The position numbers and the translations under genes were made by a program. From contig NZ_AUGL01000001.1 in assembly GCF_000422645.1 (NCBI RefSeq), positions 1 to 64,000 on the forward strand: a DNA stretch of 64,000 nucleotides. Direction: 5' to 3'. Below are positions 18,578 to 28,732 of the stretch, piece by piece. A model generated the notes under the pieces. That model was not told the origin of the DNA. It did no database searches and saw only the letters and a list, made by a program, of their open reading frames with translations. The first letter of the stretch is position 1. Each line of letters starts with the position of its first letter. Source of the DNA: Ferrimonas futtsuensis DSM 18154. Lineage in GTDB: Bacteria > Pseudomonadota > Gammaproteobacteria > Enterobacterales > Shewanellaceae.

Positions 18578-19333
18578 CTAGTAGTCGTTCCGCAGGCGGC
18601 GCAGGCTGCGCTGCTGACGACTGTCTTCCTGGCGCACCTCGATGGTCACTTCCTCGATGTAGGCCAGGTGTTCATTAGATGCCCTGCGTGCCACTTCGGG
18701 CTCGCGATTCAAGATCGCTTTTAACAGGGCTTCCCGGTGCAGGTTGGCGTAATGGGCGGAGCCCTCCCGGCGGTACAGAAGACCGAGGTTTTCCGTCACA
18801 TTACGCTCGAGCAGAGGCGACAGACTCAACACCACGTGCAACATGGCAACGTTGTGTGAGGCTTCGGCCACCGCACGGTAGAAGTCCACGATCGCCTTGG
18901 CTTCAAGCTCAAGCTGACCCTGGACCTCATGGAGTCGTTCAATTCGCTGCTTAAGAATGGCGTGATCCGAATCGGTACCACGCAATGCTGCATAATAGGC
19001 CATCATTCCCTCGGTTGCGTGACGGAACTCCAGGAGGTCGTACTGAGTCTCCGGGTTGTCCGCCAGCAGTTCGATGAGGGGATCGGCCAAGCTTTTCCAC
19101 AGCTGATCCTGCACGTAGGTGCCGCCACCCTGGCGCCGATTCAACAGGCCTTTCACCTCCAGCTTCTGAATCGCCTCCCTCAGAGAGGGTCGGGATACTT
19201 CAAACTGTTGTGCCAGCTCCCGCTCCGGCGGCAGTTTCTGCCCCGGTTTCAGGCTGCCTTCGAGGATCATCTTCTCCAGTTGGTTAACGATGACGTCGGA
19301 CAGCTTTGGCTGACTGATTTTTTGGTAGGCCAT
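18578..19333 (-). CDS. pdhR: GntR-family pyruvate dehydrogenase repressor PdhR
   Basis: The 251-residue GntR/FadR-family regulator represses pdhR-aceEF-lpd until pyruvate binds. The N-terminal winged helix-turn-helix contains LKPGQKLPPERELAQQFEVSR and SLREAIQKLEVKGLL, followed by a C-terminal all-helical FCD effector domain. It is the first gene of the operon. An operator matching the PdhR consensus lies 37-51 nt before its start codon, just downstream of a candidate -10/-35 pair, which predicts autorepression. The identity is supported by both the protein pattern and the neighbouring aceE-aceF-lpdA. Confidence 0.95.
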   Translation of the reverse strand: MAYQKISQPKLSDVIVNQLEKMILEGSLKPGQKLPPERELAQQFEVSRPSLREAIQKLEVKGLLNRRQGGGTYVQDQLWKSLADPLIELLADNPETQYDLLEFRHATEGMMAYYAALRGTDSDHAILKQRIERLHEVQGQLELEAKAIVDFYRAVAEASHNVAMLHVVLSLSPLLERNVTENLGLLYRREGSAHYANLHREALLKAILNREPEVARRASNEHLAYIEEVTIEVRQEDSRQQRSLRRLRNDY

Positions 19334-19369
19334 GGTCGGATAACTTCCCAGTCTGCTAATGGTTTGTCA

Positions 19370-19384
19370 ATTGGTAAGACCATT
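19370..19384. promoter_or_regulatory. PdhR operator
   Basis: ATTGGTAAGACCATT fits the known PdhR consensus ATTGGT-N3-ACCAAT with one mismatch. It lies between the candidate pdhR promoter and the start codon, roughly +9 to +23, where a bound repressor would block transcription. Confidence 0.85.
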
Positions 19385-19399
19385 ATGAGTGCGGCACAA

Positions 19400-19429
19400 A
19401 ATGTAGCAGATCACACTCTTTAATGGCAA
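19400..19429 (-). promoter_or_regulatory. Candidate sigma-70 promoter of the pdh operon
   Basis: On the minus strand TTGCCA (19424-19429) and TACATT (19400-19405) are separated by 18 nt. The position just upstream of the PdhR box supports it, but the hexamers are each only a partial match. Confidence 0.5.
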
Positions 19430-19786
19430 CCACTTTGATTGAAATCACAGAATGCATTTAATAGATCGACCCGATCAATAAAACCGAACAGGCCTTGCAA
19501 TCAATGGTATGACCACTTTACAACATTTTGATCTCAAAGGAATCTGTGAATGAGATTCTGGCAGGCAAAGGGGATTGCTGCCACGTTGGATCATCCCTTG
19601 TTTGAGAGATAGATCAACCGACCGGTTCGCAATTTCGACAATTGAAGTGAGTCGAATTCTGTTGGCATTTCAATCCTGCCTAAAATCGCTGATTCTTCAA
19701 TCGGGTTTTCACTGGTCAGACTGAGCCGCGTGCGCCAGGTCACTCTTCCGGGTTCCCTGGTGTGAACTGGTTCGGTGTGGGAGATG
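19430..19786. other. Non-coding region between the ampE terminator and the pdh promoter
   Basis: Apart from the second PdhR-like box at 19503-19517, I see no gene, repeat or convincing RNA structure here. The sequence is noticeably more AT-rich than the flanking genes, as expected for an upstream regulatory region. Confidence 0.5.
19503..19517. promoter_or_regulatory. Second PdhR-like box
   Basis: AATGGTATGACCACT keeps the core TGGT-N3-ACCA with one mismatch in each outer half-site. It lies about 120 bp further upstream of the first operator and could be an auxiliary site. Confidence 0.45.
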
Positions 19787-19812
19787 AAAAAGGGGAGCCG
19801 CCGGGCTCCCCT
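19787..19812 (-). terminator. Intrinsic terminator of ampD-ampE
   Basis: A 9-bp stem (19791-19799 with 19804-19812) and loop GCCG are followed on the minus strand by UUUUU-rich sequence. It lies about 105 nt after the ampE stop codon. Confidence 0.85.
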
Positions 19813-19917
19813 GGGTCATTGAATTGACCAGGCATTAGAGTGCTGCCTCTGTTGCCCTGAACCGGTTGGCATCAGCGGTGAACTGACGCCCTTCCGGAGT
19901 AAACGCTCCGCCCTCGG

Positions 19918-20766
19918 CTAGCTCAACACGCCGAAGATGGTCAGCAGGGACACCAGAATGAGCAGCAGGGTGACATTGCGCTTGGCCAGCTTCAGCAGGT
20001 TGAGGGTGGACTGGACGCAGACTGGCGCCGCGCTCTCCACAGGAATCTCCTCCGCCACCAGGGCGACGCGATAGATCAGAGTCCTGGCCGACACTGTCGG
20101 CTTGAACGCCAGGGAGAGCCACACCGACAGGGCTCGGCTGAAGTGACCGGAAAGGGCGAAGCCGAACGCCACCAGGCGCACCGGTACCCAGTCCAGCAGG
20201 GTCATCAGTCCGGACACCAGGGGACGGTTAAGCTGATGACGTTCGAAGTGGTCGTGGTAGCCACGCACCACACAATAGAAGGTTGCCACCGCAGGTCCCA
20301 ACAGAACAAAGTAAAGGGCCACCGCCGCGTAGTAGCGGTAATTCAGCCAGGCGGCCACCTGCCCCATTCGCTGCCCCAGTTCCCGCTCAGTCACCGCTTC
20401 CAGGGGCACAGGGTCCACCTTGTCGGCAATGTGGAAGCTGGCCTGGAGATCGGCCCGGCAGGCTGCCTGAAGGTACTCCTTGAAAGCCGCCCTCAGCTCC
20501 ATATGGCTGAACAGCACCACCCCGACCAACAGCCACAGGGCCAGGTGCCAGACGCCATAGTGTACCCCTTCGAACTCATACGCGAGCAGGGCCACCAGAG
20601 CCGGGGCCAGAGCCAGGGAGAACAGCATCTTCCAGCCGCTGCGCAGCTCACTGTCGTTAAACAACCTGCTGCGATAGGCATCAAACACCGCATTAAACTG
20701 CAGGGCAGGAGCGATCAACTTCAGCCGCTCCAGCAGCAGTACCACCAGTAATGAAAACAGAGCCAT
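19918..20766 (-). CDS. ampE: Inner-membrane protein AmpE
   Basis: A 282-residue inner-membrane protein of the AmpE/CobD-like family, named from its genetic link to beta-lactamase regulation; its molecular role is not settled. Several hydrophobic segments are visible: near the N-terminus (ALFSLLVVLLLERL), about residues 50-65 and 75-90, about 145-165 (YYAAVALYFVLLGPAVATFY) and at the extreme C-terminus (NVTLLLILVSLLTIFGVL). The start ATG directly abuts the ampD stop codon (TAAATG), which implies translational coupling. The ampD-ampE pair followed by a terminator matches the enterobacterial arrangement. Confidence 0.9.
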   Translation of the reverse strand: MALFSLLVVLLLERLKLIAPALQFNAVFDAYRSRLFNDSELRSGWKMLFSLALAPALVALLAYEFEGVHYGVWHLALWLLVGVVLFSHMELRAAFKEYLQAACRADLQASFHIADKVDPVPLEAVTERELGQRMGQVAAWLNYRYYAAVALYFVLLGPAVATFYCVVRGYHDHFERHQLNRPLVSGLMTLLDWVPVRLVAFGFALSGHFSRALSVWLSLAFKPTVSARTLIYRVALVAEEIPVESAAPVCVQSTLNLLKLAKRNVTLLLILVSLLTIFGVLS

Positions 20767-21339
20767 TTAGCTTGCCTTGTCTAATCCGAGCCGGTAACGA
20801 TTCCAGTCAAAATGGGGCCCCGGATCGGTTTTCCGTCCCGGGGCGATGTCACTGTGACCCACAATTCTGTCCAGGGTGATATCGGGGTAAGACGCTAATA
20901 AAGCGGAAGTTACCTCGATGAGACTATGGTATTGTGCCACGGTGAAGGGAAGATGATCACTGCCCTCCATCTCAATTCCTATGCTGAAGTCATTGCATCG
21001 GCTTTGCCCCGCCAGTTCGCTGGCTCCAGCATGCCAGGCACGACGATCGAAGGGAACATACTGAATCACCTGGCCGCTTCGTCGTATAAAGAGGTGGGCA
21101 GACAACCTCAGCCCCCGAACGTCCGCCAGCACCGGGTGGTCCACCTGGACACAGCCAAGAAACAGCTGGTCAACGTAGTCACTGCCAAACTGACCCGGCA
21201 ACAGGCTGATGTTGTGGATCACCAGGGCGCTGATGGCAAGGCCCTCGGGGCGGGCATCCTGAAAGGGGCTGAATCTGTGGGTTGCACCGCTCAGCCAGCG
21301 CCCCTGAGGATCCAGAGTGTAGTGGTTGCCCTTGTCCAT
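20767..21339 (-). CDS. ampD: 1,6-anhydro-N-acetylmuramyl-L-alanine amidase AmpD
   Basis: The 190-residue cytosolic zinc amidase removes the peptide from anhydro-muropeptides during cell-wall recycling and so keeps the AmpR inducer low. Zinc ligands are seen as VIHNISL (His42) and the C-terminal VGHSDIAPGRKTDPGPHFDW, with the second His and the Asp. The open frame continues upstream through antisense sequence of the next genes. I therefore start at the ATG at 21339 (MDKGNHYTLDPQGRWL), which fits the family length. It is divergent from the retropepsin-like gene with only 45 nt between starts. Confidence 0.93.
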   Translation of the reverse strand: MDKGNHYTLDPQGRWLSGATHRFSPFQDARPEGLAISALVIHNISLLPGQFGSDYVDQLFLGCVQVDHPVLADVRGLRLSAHLFIRRSGQVIQYVPFDRRAWHAGASELAGQSRCNDFSIGIEMEGSDHLPFTVAQYHSLIEVTSALLASYPDITLDRIVGHSDIAPGRKTDPGPHFDWNRYRLGLDKAS

Positions 21340-21384
21340 GGAGAAAACCGATAATGCCAAAAACCACACTGTAGCAGGTCCGGT

Positions 21385-21885
21385 ATGAAGAGAACACGTC
21401 CACACTCTCCCCTGGGAAAGCCAATGCTGCTTCTGGCCTGGCTCTCCATGCTGGGACTGCTCTACCTCTACTTTGATGACAAACTGGAGCGGCAACACAA
21501 TCCCAACCTGAACCCTGTGGTTCAGGGAGAGGAGCTGGTGCTGCAACAGAATCGCCGCGGTCACTACGTGGTGGCCGGGACGCTCAATGGCCAACCGGTC
21601 ACCCTGATGCTGGATACCGGGGCCACCACCATCTCTGTGCCCGCTCATCTCGGACCGGCGCTGGGACTGAATCCCGGCTTCCCCTACCCGGTGAGCACAG
21701 CCAACGGCACCATCACGGTGCACCGCACCACCATAGAGACACTCACAATCGGTCCGCTGACCCTGTATAATCTGGAGGCCGGTCTCAACCCCGGCCAGGA
21801 AGACAACACCATACTGCTGGGGATGAACGCCCTGAGGCACCTGGAGTTGGTGCAACGGGGACAAACACTTACTATCAGGAAGTAA
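21385..21885 (+). CDS. Membrane-anchored retropepsin-like aspartic protease (clan AA)
   Basis: A 166-residue protein with one N-terminal membrane helix (about 13-30) and a soluble domain on the far side. The motif LMLDTGATTISVP (Asp77) is the active-site signature of retroviral-type aspartic proteases, and the later ILLGMNALRHLEL resembles their second conserved block, with a Gly preceded by hydrophobic residues. A single domain of this size would act as a dimer. Proteins of this kind are widespread next to unrelated genes and their substrates are unknown. The gene runs into nadC with a 6-nt gap, so the two are probably cotranscribed. Confidence 0.8.
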   Translation: MKRTRPHSPLGKPMLLLAWLSMLGLLYLYFDDKLERQHNPNLNPVVQGEELVLQQNRRGHYVVAGTLNGQPVTLMLDTGATTISVPAHLGPALGLNPGFPYPVSTANGTITVHRTTIETLTIGPLTLYNLEAGLNPGQEDNTILLGMNALRHLELVQRGQTLTIRK

Positions 21886-22731
<846 letters not shown>

Positions 22732-22762
22732 GCGGACTCCAACCCTCTGTGGATAACCAAAG

Positions 22763-22784
22763 CGGCACCCCTGGGTGCCGTTTT
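22763..22784 (+). terminator. Intrinsic terminator after nadC
   Basis: An 8-bp stem (22763-22770 with 22773-22780) whose terminal pairs open to form the loop, followed by TTTT and a second T-rich stretch. It separates nadC from the pil operon. Confidence 0.85.
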
Positions 22785-22981
22785 GTCTTTTTGCTCTCCT
22801 GACATTCCCGGCAAACTACTGATTAAAGGAATTAAAAGCCCTGGCACCAGGATAACCTGCGGTTTTTTGGCCCGCTCTGGCTTGTGACAGCAGCACTTTG
22901 TACTAGCTTTTAGGTTGGATCACCTCTTCGCAGGACGCGAAGGGGAGACAAGGATTGTCGCCAAAGCAAAGGAGTGTCCAG

Positions 22982-23404
22982 ATGCGTACCCATGCCCGCC
23001 AGACAGGCTTTACCCTGATCGAACTGATGATCGTTGTGGCCATCGTCGGCATCCTCGCCGCCATCGCCCTGCCCGCCTATCAAACCTACACCAAACGCGC
23101 CAAGTTCAGCGAAGTGGTGTCCGCCACCGGCTCCATCAAGACTCAGATAGAGGTGTGTGTGCAGACCAAAGGCACCACAGGAAACGCGGAAGCCGTGCAT
23201 ACCGCCTGTAACGGCTCCGTCAGCACTGCGGGGGCGGATTCGGGTGCCTATGTGAATACGGTAACCTTTACCACCGCCGGCATTACCGCCACCGGAACCG
23301 GGGACGTCGACAGCAAGACCTACATCCTGGTGCCCACGGCCAGCAGCGGTACCATCACCTGGGATCAAACCACGGGCAGCTGCGTCGCCGCCGGCCTCTG
23401 TTAA
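22982..23404 (+). CDS. pilA: Type IVa major pilin
   Basis: A 140-residue pilin with a nine-residue leader MRTHARQTG cleaved before Phe by PilD, then the classic [24 protein letters not shown] helix with Glu5 of the mature protein. The globular part has a Cys pair in EVCVQTK and HTACNGS and a C-terminal pair SCVAAGLC, which would close the D-loop. I start at ATG 22982, nine nt after AAGGAG, rather than at the upstream in-frame start, because this gives a normal leader. It opens the pilA-pilB-pilC-pilD operon. No convincing sigma-54 site was found upstream. Confidence 0.93.
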   Translation: MRTHARQTGFTLIELMIVVAIVGILAAIALPAYQTYTKRAKFSEVVSATGSIKTQIEVCVQTKGTTGNAEAVHTACNGSVSTAGADSGAYVNTVTFTTAGITATGTGDVDSKTYILVPTASSGTITWDQTTGSCVAAGLC

Positions 23405-23413
23405 GGGCACCGG

Positions 23414-24979
23414 GTGGACGGCCACTGCTATCAGCAGGCGCGCGACCTGGGCGCGCCGCTGTTTGATATCCGCCACCTCAATCCCGACACCCTGCCGGTT
23501 GAACTGATCAGCCAGAAACTGGTGGAACGCCACCGCTGCCTGCCCCTCTCCTGTCGGGGCGGGCAGCTGTTTATCGCCACCTGCGATGCCGCCAACCTGA
23601 CGGTGCTGGAGGACTTCGAATTCAACACCGGCCTGAGGGCGGTGCCGGTTCTGGTGGACGTGAGCGCCCTGGAGCAGGTGATTGAGCAGTTCCTGGAGAG
23701 CGACTTCGACGCCCTGGAGCTGACCGAGTTGGATGAGCAGAACCTGGGCAGCATCGAGGTGGAGGAGCAGGGGGAGGAGCGGGATGTGCCTCCCGCCGCC
23801 GACGATGCCCCCATCGTCATCTACATCAACAAGCTGCTCACCGACGCCATCAAGAGAGGGGCCTCGGACCTGCATTTCGAGCCGTTTGAGGCCAGCTACC
23901 GCATCCGTTTTCGCATCGACGGCGTGCTGCACACCGTCTCCAGCCCGCCCGCCAACCTGGCCAGCCGCATCTCCGCCCGGCTCAAGGTGATGTCCAAGCT
24001 GGACATTGCCGAACGCCGGCTGCCTCAGGATGGCCGCATCAAACTGCGCCTCGGCCCTAAACGGGCCATCGACTTTCGGGTGTCCACCCTGCCCACCCTG
24101 TTTGGGGAGAAAATCGTGATGCGGATCCTCGATGGTTCCGCCGCCCTGCTTAACATCGATGTCCTCGGCTATCACCCTCCTCAGAAAGCCCTCTACCTGG
24201 GGGCACTGCAGCGGCCGCAAGGGATGATCCTGGTCACCGGCCCCACCGGTTCCGGCAAGACGGTCTCACTCTATACCGGCCTGAATATTCTCAATACCGA
24301 GCAGCGCAACATCTCCACCGCCGAAGACCCGGTAGAGATAAACCTCCCAGGCATCAACCAGGTGCAGATCAACAACCGCGCCGGACTCACCTTCGCTGCC
24401 GCCCTGCGCGCCTTTCTGCGCCAGGATCCGGATGTGGTGATGGTGGGAGAGATCCGGGATCTGGAAACCGCCGAGATCGCCATCAAGGCGGCCCAGACCG
24501 GTCACCTGGTGCTCTCCACCCTGCACACCAACTCCGCTGCCGAGACCCTGACCCGGCTGCTGAACATGGGGGTGCCCGCCTACAACATCGCCGCCTCGGT
24601 GTCACTGATCATCGCCCAGCGACTGGCAAGAAGACTCTGCCGCCACTGCAAACAACCGGAGCCCCTGACTGCCGAGGCCCTCGAGAAAGCGGGATTCAGC
24701 GACGCTCAGATCGCCTCGGGGCTCACCCTCTACCGGGCCAAGGGGTGTGAGCACTGCACCGGCGGTTACAAGGGACGCCTGGGAGTCTATGAGCTGTTGC
24801 CCATGTCGCCGCCCCTGGCTGAGCTGATCATGGCCAACGGCAACTCTCTGGAGCTGGCCCAGGTCGCCATAGAGAGTGGCATGGTGCCCCTGCGACGATC
24901 CGGCCTGACCCAGGTGGCCGCCGGCATCACCAGCCTGGCGGAGATCAACCGAATCACCGACTGGGAGGCGCAGGGATGA
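23414..24979 (+). CDS. pilB: Type IV pilus extension ATPase PilB, short N-terminus
   Basis: A 521-residue AAA-type secretion ATPase that powers pilin polymerisation at the inner membrane. The Walker A motif GPTGSGKT is at about 276-283, followed by the Asp box (TAEDPVEI), Walker B ([10 protein letters not shown]) and His box ([12 protein letters not shown]). The zinc tetracysteine is CRHC and CEHC near the C-terminus. The protein starts at GTG within [13 protein letters not shown], about 50 residues into the usual N1 domain of 560-570-residue PilB proteins. Extension upstream is blocked because the pilA stop codon lies in the same frame four codons earlier. AAGGG provides a ribosome-binding site. 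Confidence 0.93.
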   Translation: MDGHCYQQARDLGAPLFDIRHLNPDTLPVELISQKLVERHRCLPLSCRGGQLFIATCDAANLTVLEDFEFNTGLRAVPVLVDVSALEQVIEQFLESDFDALELTELDEQNLGSIEVEEQGEERDVPPAADDAPIVIYINKLLTDAIKRGASDLHFEPFEASYRIRFRIDGVLHTVSSPPANLASRISARLKVMSKLDIAERRLPQDGRIKLRLGPKRAIDFRVSTLPTLFGEKIVMRILDGSAALLNIDVLGYHPPQKALYLGALQRPQGMILVTGPTGSGKTVSLYTGLNILNTEQRNISTAEDPVEINLPGINQVQINNRAGLTFAAALRAFLRQDPDVVMVGEIRDLETAEIAIKAAQTGHLVLSTLHTNSAAETLTRLLNMGVPAYNIAASVSLIIAQRLARRLCRHCKQPEPLTAEALEKAGFSDAQIASGLTLYRAKGCEHCTGGYKGRLGVYELLPMSPPLAELIMANGNSLELAQVAIESGMVPLRRSGLTQVAAGITSLAEINRITDWEAQG

Positions 24980-26208
24980 CCCAACAGACCAAGGGGGCGG
25001 GTGCCGCCATCGTCGAGTATCTGTGGCAGGGCGCCAACGCCAGCGGCCGCCGCACCCGGGGGGAGATCCGAGCCATCAGCGCCGAGGAAGCCCGGACCCA
25101 GCTGCGCAGACAGGGGATCCACGCGGTACGGCTAAGGCGCAAGCCCACCCCCCTGTTCGGCCGGGGCGCTAGCATCACCCCGATGGAGATGGCCATGGTC
25201 ACCCGACAGATCGCCACCATGTTGATGGCCGGGGTCCCGCTGGTCACCACCCTGCAGATGCTGGGCCGCGGCCATGACAAGGAAGCGATGCGCACCCTGC
25301 TGGGGGAGATCCTGCTTCAGGTGGAAGCCGGCCTGCCCCTCTCCAAGGCATTGCGTCCCCACCCCAAGCAGTTCGACGAACTCTACTGCGACCTGGTGGA
25401 AGCCGGCGAGCACTCCGGCGCCCTGGATCGGGTGTTTGACCGCATCGCCACCTACAGGGAGAAAGCGGAAGCGCTGAAATCCAAGATCAAGAAGGCGATG
25501 TTCTACCCTGCGGCGGTGATCGTGGTGGCGGTGATCGTCACGGTGATCCTGCTGCTGTTTGTGGTGCCCCAGTTCGAGGAGATCTTTGCCAGCTTCGACG
25601 CCGAACTGCCGGTGTTTACCCAACTGGTGATTCAACTCTCCCGCTTCCTTCAACTGGCCTGGCCCTATTTCGCTGCTGGGGTGACTGTGCTGATCTGGGG
25701 CTTCATTCAGGCCCATCGCCGCTCCCAGAGGTTCAGTGACAGAGTGGACGCCCTGCTGCTGAAACTCCCCCTGGTGGGCCCCATCCTCAACAAAGGGGCG
25801 GTGGCTCGCTTCGCCCGTACCCTGGCCACCACCTTCGCCGCCGGGGTCCCCCTGATTGACGGGCTGGAGTCCGCCGCCGGTGCCGCCGGTAACGCGGTGT
25901 ATCGCAAGGCCGTCCAGTCGGTGCGCACCGAGGTGATCTCCGGACTGCAGATGAACATGGCGATGCGCACCCAGAGCGTGTTTCCCGACATGCTGGTCCA
26001 GATGGTGTTAATCGGGGAGGAGTCCGGCTCACTGGATGAGATGCTCAACAAGGTCGCCAACATCTATGAGATGCAGGTGGATGACGCCGTAGATGGCCTC
26101 TCCACCCTGATCGAACCCCTGTTGATGGTGGTCATCGGCTCACTCGTGGGTGGATTAGTGGTGGCAATGTATCTTCCGATCTTCCAATTAGGTAGCGTGG
26201 TCGGCTAG
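24976..26208 (+). CDS. pilC: Type IV pilus platform protein PilC
   Basis: A 410-residue inner-membrane protein of the GspF/PilC family that forms the platform for pilus assembly and binds PilB. Two tandem GspF domains are seen: one beginning [24 protein letters not shown] (about 75-195) and a repeat beginning [20 protein letters not shown] (about 275-400). Membrane segments lie at about 175-195, 225-245 and near the C-terminus ([22 protein letters not shown]). The start codon overlaps the pilB stop (ATGA), so translation is coupled. Confidence 0.95.
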   Translation: MTQQTKGAGAAIVEYLWQGANASGRRTRGEIRAISAEEARTQLRRQGIHAVRLRRKPTPLFGRGASITPMEMAMVTRQIATMLMAGVPLVTTLQMLGRGHDKEAMRTLLGEILLQVEAGLPLSKALRPHPKQFDELYCDLVEAGEHSGALDRVFDRIATYREKAEALKSKIKKAMFYPAAVIVVAVIVTVILLLFVVPQFEEIFASFDAELPVFTQLVIQLSRFLQLAWPYFAAGVTVLIWGFIQAHRRSQRFSDRVDALLLKLPLVGPILNKGAVARFARTLATTFAAGVPLIDGLESAAGAAGNAVYRKAVQSVRTEVISGLQMNMAMRTQSVFPDMLVQMVLIGEESGSLDEMLNKVANIYEMQVDDAVDGLSTLIEPLLMVVIGSLVGGLVVAMYLPIFQLGSVVG

Positions 26209-26243
26209 GATCTACGGGTTAACTCACTAAGCCGAATCGATAA

Positions 26244-27125
26244 ATGGATTACTGGATCACCCTTTTTCACTCTCAGCCCTGGCTGTTCACTACCCTGGTC
26301 GCCCTGTTGGGCCTGATCCTGGGCAGCTTCCTCAATGTGGTGATCCATCGCCTGCCCATCATGATGGACAGGGACTGGCGCATCGAATGTCAGGAGTACT
26401 GCCAGCAGCCGGTGACCCGCACCGATCTGCCGGAAAACTTCAACCTGGCCACCCCGAGATCCCGCTGTGGCCACTGCCAGACCCCGATCCCCATGAAGCA
26501 CAACGTTCCGGTGCTCAGCTACCTGCTTCTGGGCGGCAAATGCCACAGCTGCGGCGCTGCCATTGGCCTGCGCTACCCCATGGTGGAACTGATGACCGCG
26601 GCCGTCTCGGCACTGATGGCCTGGCAGTTCGGGCCTACCCCGGCCTTTGCTGCCCTGTGGCTGCTGAGTCTGGGACTGATCGCCCTGGCCTTCATCGACG
26701 CCGACACCATGCTGCTGCCGGATCAGATCACCCTGCCCCTGCTGTGGCTGGGCCTGCTGTTCAACATCAAAGATGGCCTGGTGCCGCTGGAACAGGCGGT
26801 CCTGGGTGCGGCCTTCGGTTACCTCAGCCTGTGGAGCGTGTTCCAGCTGTTCCGAATGGTCACCGGCAAGGAGGGGATGGGCTATGGCGATTTCAAACTG
26901 CTGGCACTCTTCGGTGCCTGGCTGGGGTGGAAGCCGCTGCTGCTGATCATCCTGCTCTCCTCGGTACTTGGCGCGGTCTACGGCATACTGCAACTGGCCC
27001 TGGGCAAACTGACGCGGGACAACCCCATGCCCTTCGGTCCCTGGATCATCCTGGCGGGCTGGATAGCCCTGCTGTGGGGTGACCAGATCGTCCATTGGTA
27101 CCTGACCCGGGTGCTGGGCCTGTGA
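26244..27125 (+). CDS. pilD: Prepilin peptidase / N-methyltransferase PilD
   Basis: A 293-residue polytopic membrane aspartyl protease that cleaves the prepilin leader after Gly and methylates the new N-terminal Phe. The cytosolic loop has the four zinc-type cysteines Cys75, Cys78, Cys100 and Cys103. The catalytic aspartates are in AFIDADTMLLPDQ (Asp152 region) and GMGYGDFKLL (Asp216). It is the last pil gene of the operon, and the coaE GTG start overlaps its stop codon. Substrates here include PilA and probably other type IV-like pilins or pseudopilins elsewhere in the genome. Confidence 0.96.
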   Translation: MDYWITLFHSQPWLFTTLVALLGLILGSFLNVVIHRLPIMMDRDWRIECQEYCQQPVTRTDLPENFNLATPRSRCGHCQTPIPMKHNVPVLSYLLLGGKCHSCGAAIGLRYPMVELMTAAVSALMAWQFGPTPAFAALWLLSLGLIALAFIDADTMLLPDQITLPLLWLGLLFNIKDGLVPLEQAVLGAAFGYLSLWSVFQLFRMVTGKEGMGYGDFKLLALFGAWLGWKPLLLIILLSSVLGAVYGILQLALGKLTRDNPMPFGPWIILAGWIALLWGDQIVHWYLTRVLGL

Positions 27126-27727
27126 GTGCCGTGCTGATCGGCCTCACCGGCGGCATCGGCTCCGGCAAAACCACGGTGGCCAACCTGTTTGCCGACCGGG
27201 GCATCGAACTGATTGACGCCGACATCATTGCCCGGGAGGTGGTGGCACCGGGCAGTGACGGCCTCAAGGCGATCGTCGACCACTTTGGGCAAGAGGTGCT
27301 CTCCGAGGGTGAGCTGGACCGGTCGGCGCTAAGAGCGAGGGTGTTCAACAATCCCCAGGAGCTCCAGTGGCTCAACAACCTGATCCATCCCATGGTGCGC
27401 GCCACCATGACCGAGCGGGGCAGGGCTGCCGCCTCCCCCTATGCCCTGCTGGTGATCCCGCTGCTGGTGGAGAATGGCCTGCAATCCCTGGTTGAGCGGG
27501 TTCTGGTGGTGGATCTGCCGGAGGAGGAGCAACTCAGGCGCACCATGAGCCGGGACAGCAACGACCGAGCCTTGGTGGAAAAGATCATGGCCAACCAGGC
27601 CAGCCGTGAGCAGCGCCTGGCCGCGGCGGATGATTGCATTGACAACGGCGGCGACTTTGCCGACCTTAACACACAGGTGGAACGACTCCATCAACACTAT
27701 CTGACACTTGCCGGGAGCCATGAGTAA
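27122..27727 (+). CDS. coaE: Dephospho-CoA kinase
   Basis: The 201-residue enzyme phosphorylates dephospho-CoA at the 3'-hydroxyl in the last step of CoA synthesis. The P-loop is GLTGGIGSGKTT near the N-terminus, with DADIIAREVVAPG just after it and the lid region containing RTMSRDSNDRALVEKIMANQ. I start at the GTG at 27122 that overlaps the pilD stop codon (GTGA), giving MSAVLIGLTGG and a length close to the E. coli protein (206). Placement after pilD is the standard gammaproteobacterial arrangement. Confidence 0.95.
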   Translation: MSAVLIGLTGGIGSGKTTVANLFADRGIELIDADIIAREVVAPGSDGLKAIVDHFGQEVLSEGELDRSALRARVFNNPQELQWLNNLIHPMVRATMTERGRAAASPYALLVIPLLVENGLQSLVERVLVVDLPEEEQLRRTMSRDSNDRALVEKIMANQASREQRLAAADDCIDNGGDFADLNTQVERLHQHYLTLAGSHE

Positions 27728-28475
27728 CTCGACTCTGTATGAACACCCCCTAAATGAACGCACCCGCTTCTACCTGCGGGTCGAGCAGCTGATCCAGTCT
27801 CTGGAGGACAGCCGGAATGGCGACTGCCCCAGTGCCCATCGCAGCCTGTTCCGCACCCTGTTCGAGCTGTGCGACCTGTTGGAGCGCTCCGACATCAAGG
27901 GCGATCTGGCCAAGCAGGTGGACCAGAGCCTGACTCTGGTGAATCAGTGGCAGAGTCAGCCTGGGGTGGACCAACAACAGCTGCAGGCCCTGGTGGACAC
28001 TCTCAAAGGGCAGAACGCTGCCCTGCTGCAGATGGAACGGCCGGGCAGCTCTCTGCGCCAGGACCGCTTCCTCAGCCAGATTCGCCAGAGAGTCAATCTG
28101 GCCGGCGGCGCCTGTGGCTTCGATCTGCCCAGGTTGCAGTTCTGGCTGGGTCAGCCCAAAGAACAGCGGATCCACGACATTGAGGCCTGGCAGGCCACCC
28201 TGGCCCCGCTGACCGAGTCGATCGCCCTGCAGCTGCAGCTGATTCGGGAATGCAGCCACTGGGAGAACAAGGTGGCGATTCAGGGACAGTTTCTCCATAA
28301 TGCCGATCATCCCCTGGCGCTGTTGCGGGTGCGACTGGACAACCACTACGGCTGCTACCCTGTAGTGAGCGGCCACAAGAACCGCTTCAGCCTGCATATG
28401 ATGAATGCCAGCACAGGCAGTGCCGAGGTTCGCAACCTGCCCTTTAGCCTGTCGCTGTCGATGGAGACCCCATGA
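27720..28475 (+). CDS. zapD: Cell division protein ZapD (FtsZ-bundling)
   Basis: A 251-residue cytosolic protein of the ZapD/YacF family that cross-links FtsZ filaments at the Z-ring. Recognisable stretches are [17 protein letters not shown] at the N-terminus, [18 protein letters not shown] in the middle and [10 protein letters not shown] at the C-terminus. The ATG at 27720 lies inside the end of coaE, so translation is coupled. The link between coaE, zapD and yacG is conserved and does not by itself indicate a shared pathway. Confidence 0.93.
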   Translation: MSNSTLYEHPLNERTRFYLRVEQLIQSLEDSRNGDCPSAHRSLFRTLFELCDLLERSDIKGDLAKQVDQSLTLVNQWQSQPGVDQQQLQALVDTLKGQNAALLQMERPGSSLRQDRFLSQIRQRVNLAGGACGFDLPRLQFWLGQPKEQRIHDIEAWQATLAPLTESIALQLQLIRECSHWENKVAIQGQFLHNADHPLALLRVRLDNHYGCYPVVSGHKNRFSLHMMNASTGSAEVRNLPFSLSLSMETP

Positions 28476-28672
28476 CCCTGGAAGTACAATGCCCCACCTG
28501 TAAGAAGACAGTGACCTGGGACAGTGAGCACCCCTTCAAGCCCTTCTGCAGCGAGCGCTGCAAACTGATCGACCTGGGTGACTGGGCGGACGAGAAGCAC
28601 GCCATCCCTGCCGAGCCGGAGATCCCCGACGATCTGGGTTACGACGAAGGCGACTTTTTCAAAGAGGATTAA
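28472..28672 (+). CDS. yacG: Zinc-binding DNA gyrase inhibitor YacG
   Basis: A 66-residue zinc-finger protein; the E. coli relative binds GyrB and inhibits DNA gyrase. The four zinc ligands are Cys7 and Cys10 (CPTC) and Cys26 and Cys30 (CSERC), followed by [15 protein letters not shown], typical of the family. An acidic tail ends the protein. The start ATG overlaps the zapD stop (ATGA). The operon ends here at a strong terminator. Confidence 0.93.
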   Translation: MTLEVQCPTCKKTVTWDSEHPFKPFCSERCKLIDLGDWADEKHAIPAEPEIPDDLGYDEGDFFKED

Positions 28673-28703
28673 ACCCGGCTTATCCGATGAGGCTGGTACA
28701 GCA

Positions 28704-28727
28704 AAAAGGCTCCGCAAGGAGCCTTTT
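28704..28727. terminator. Bidirectional terminator between yacG and mutT
   Basis: A 10-bp stem (28704-28713 with 28718-28727) with loop GCAA and A/T runs on both sides. It lies between the convergent yacG and mutT genes. Confidence 0.9.
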
Positions 28728-28732
28728 CTGGT

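Noticed and set aside
22841-22981. Possible sigma-54 promoter for pilA (TGGCAC near 22842, TGGCTT near 22878)
   Set aside because: Neither has GC at the required 10-nt distance from GG, so the sigma-54 pattern does not fit.
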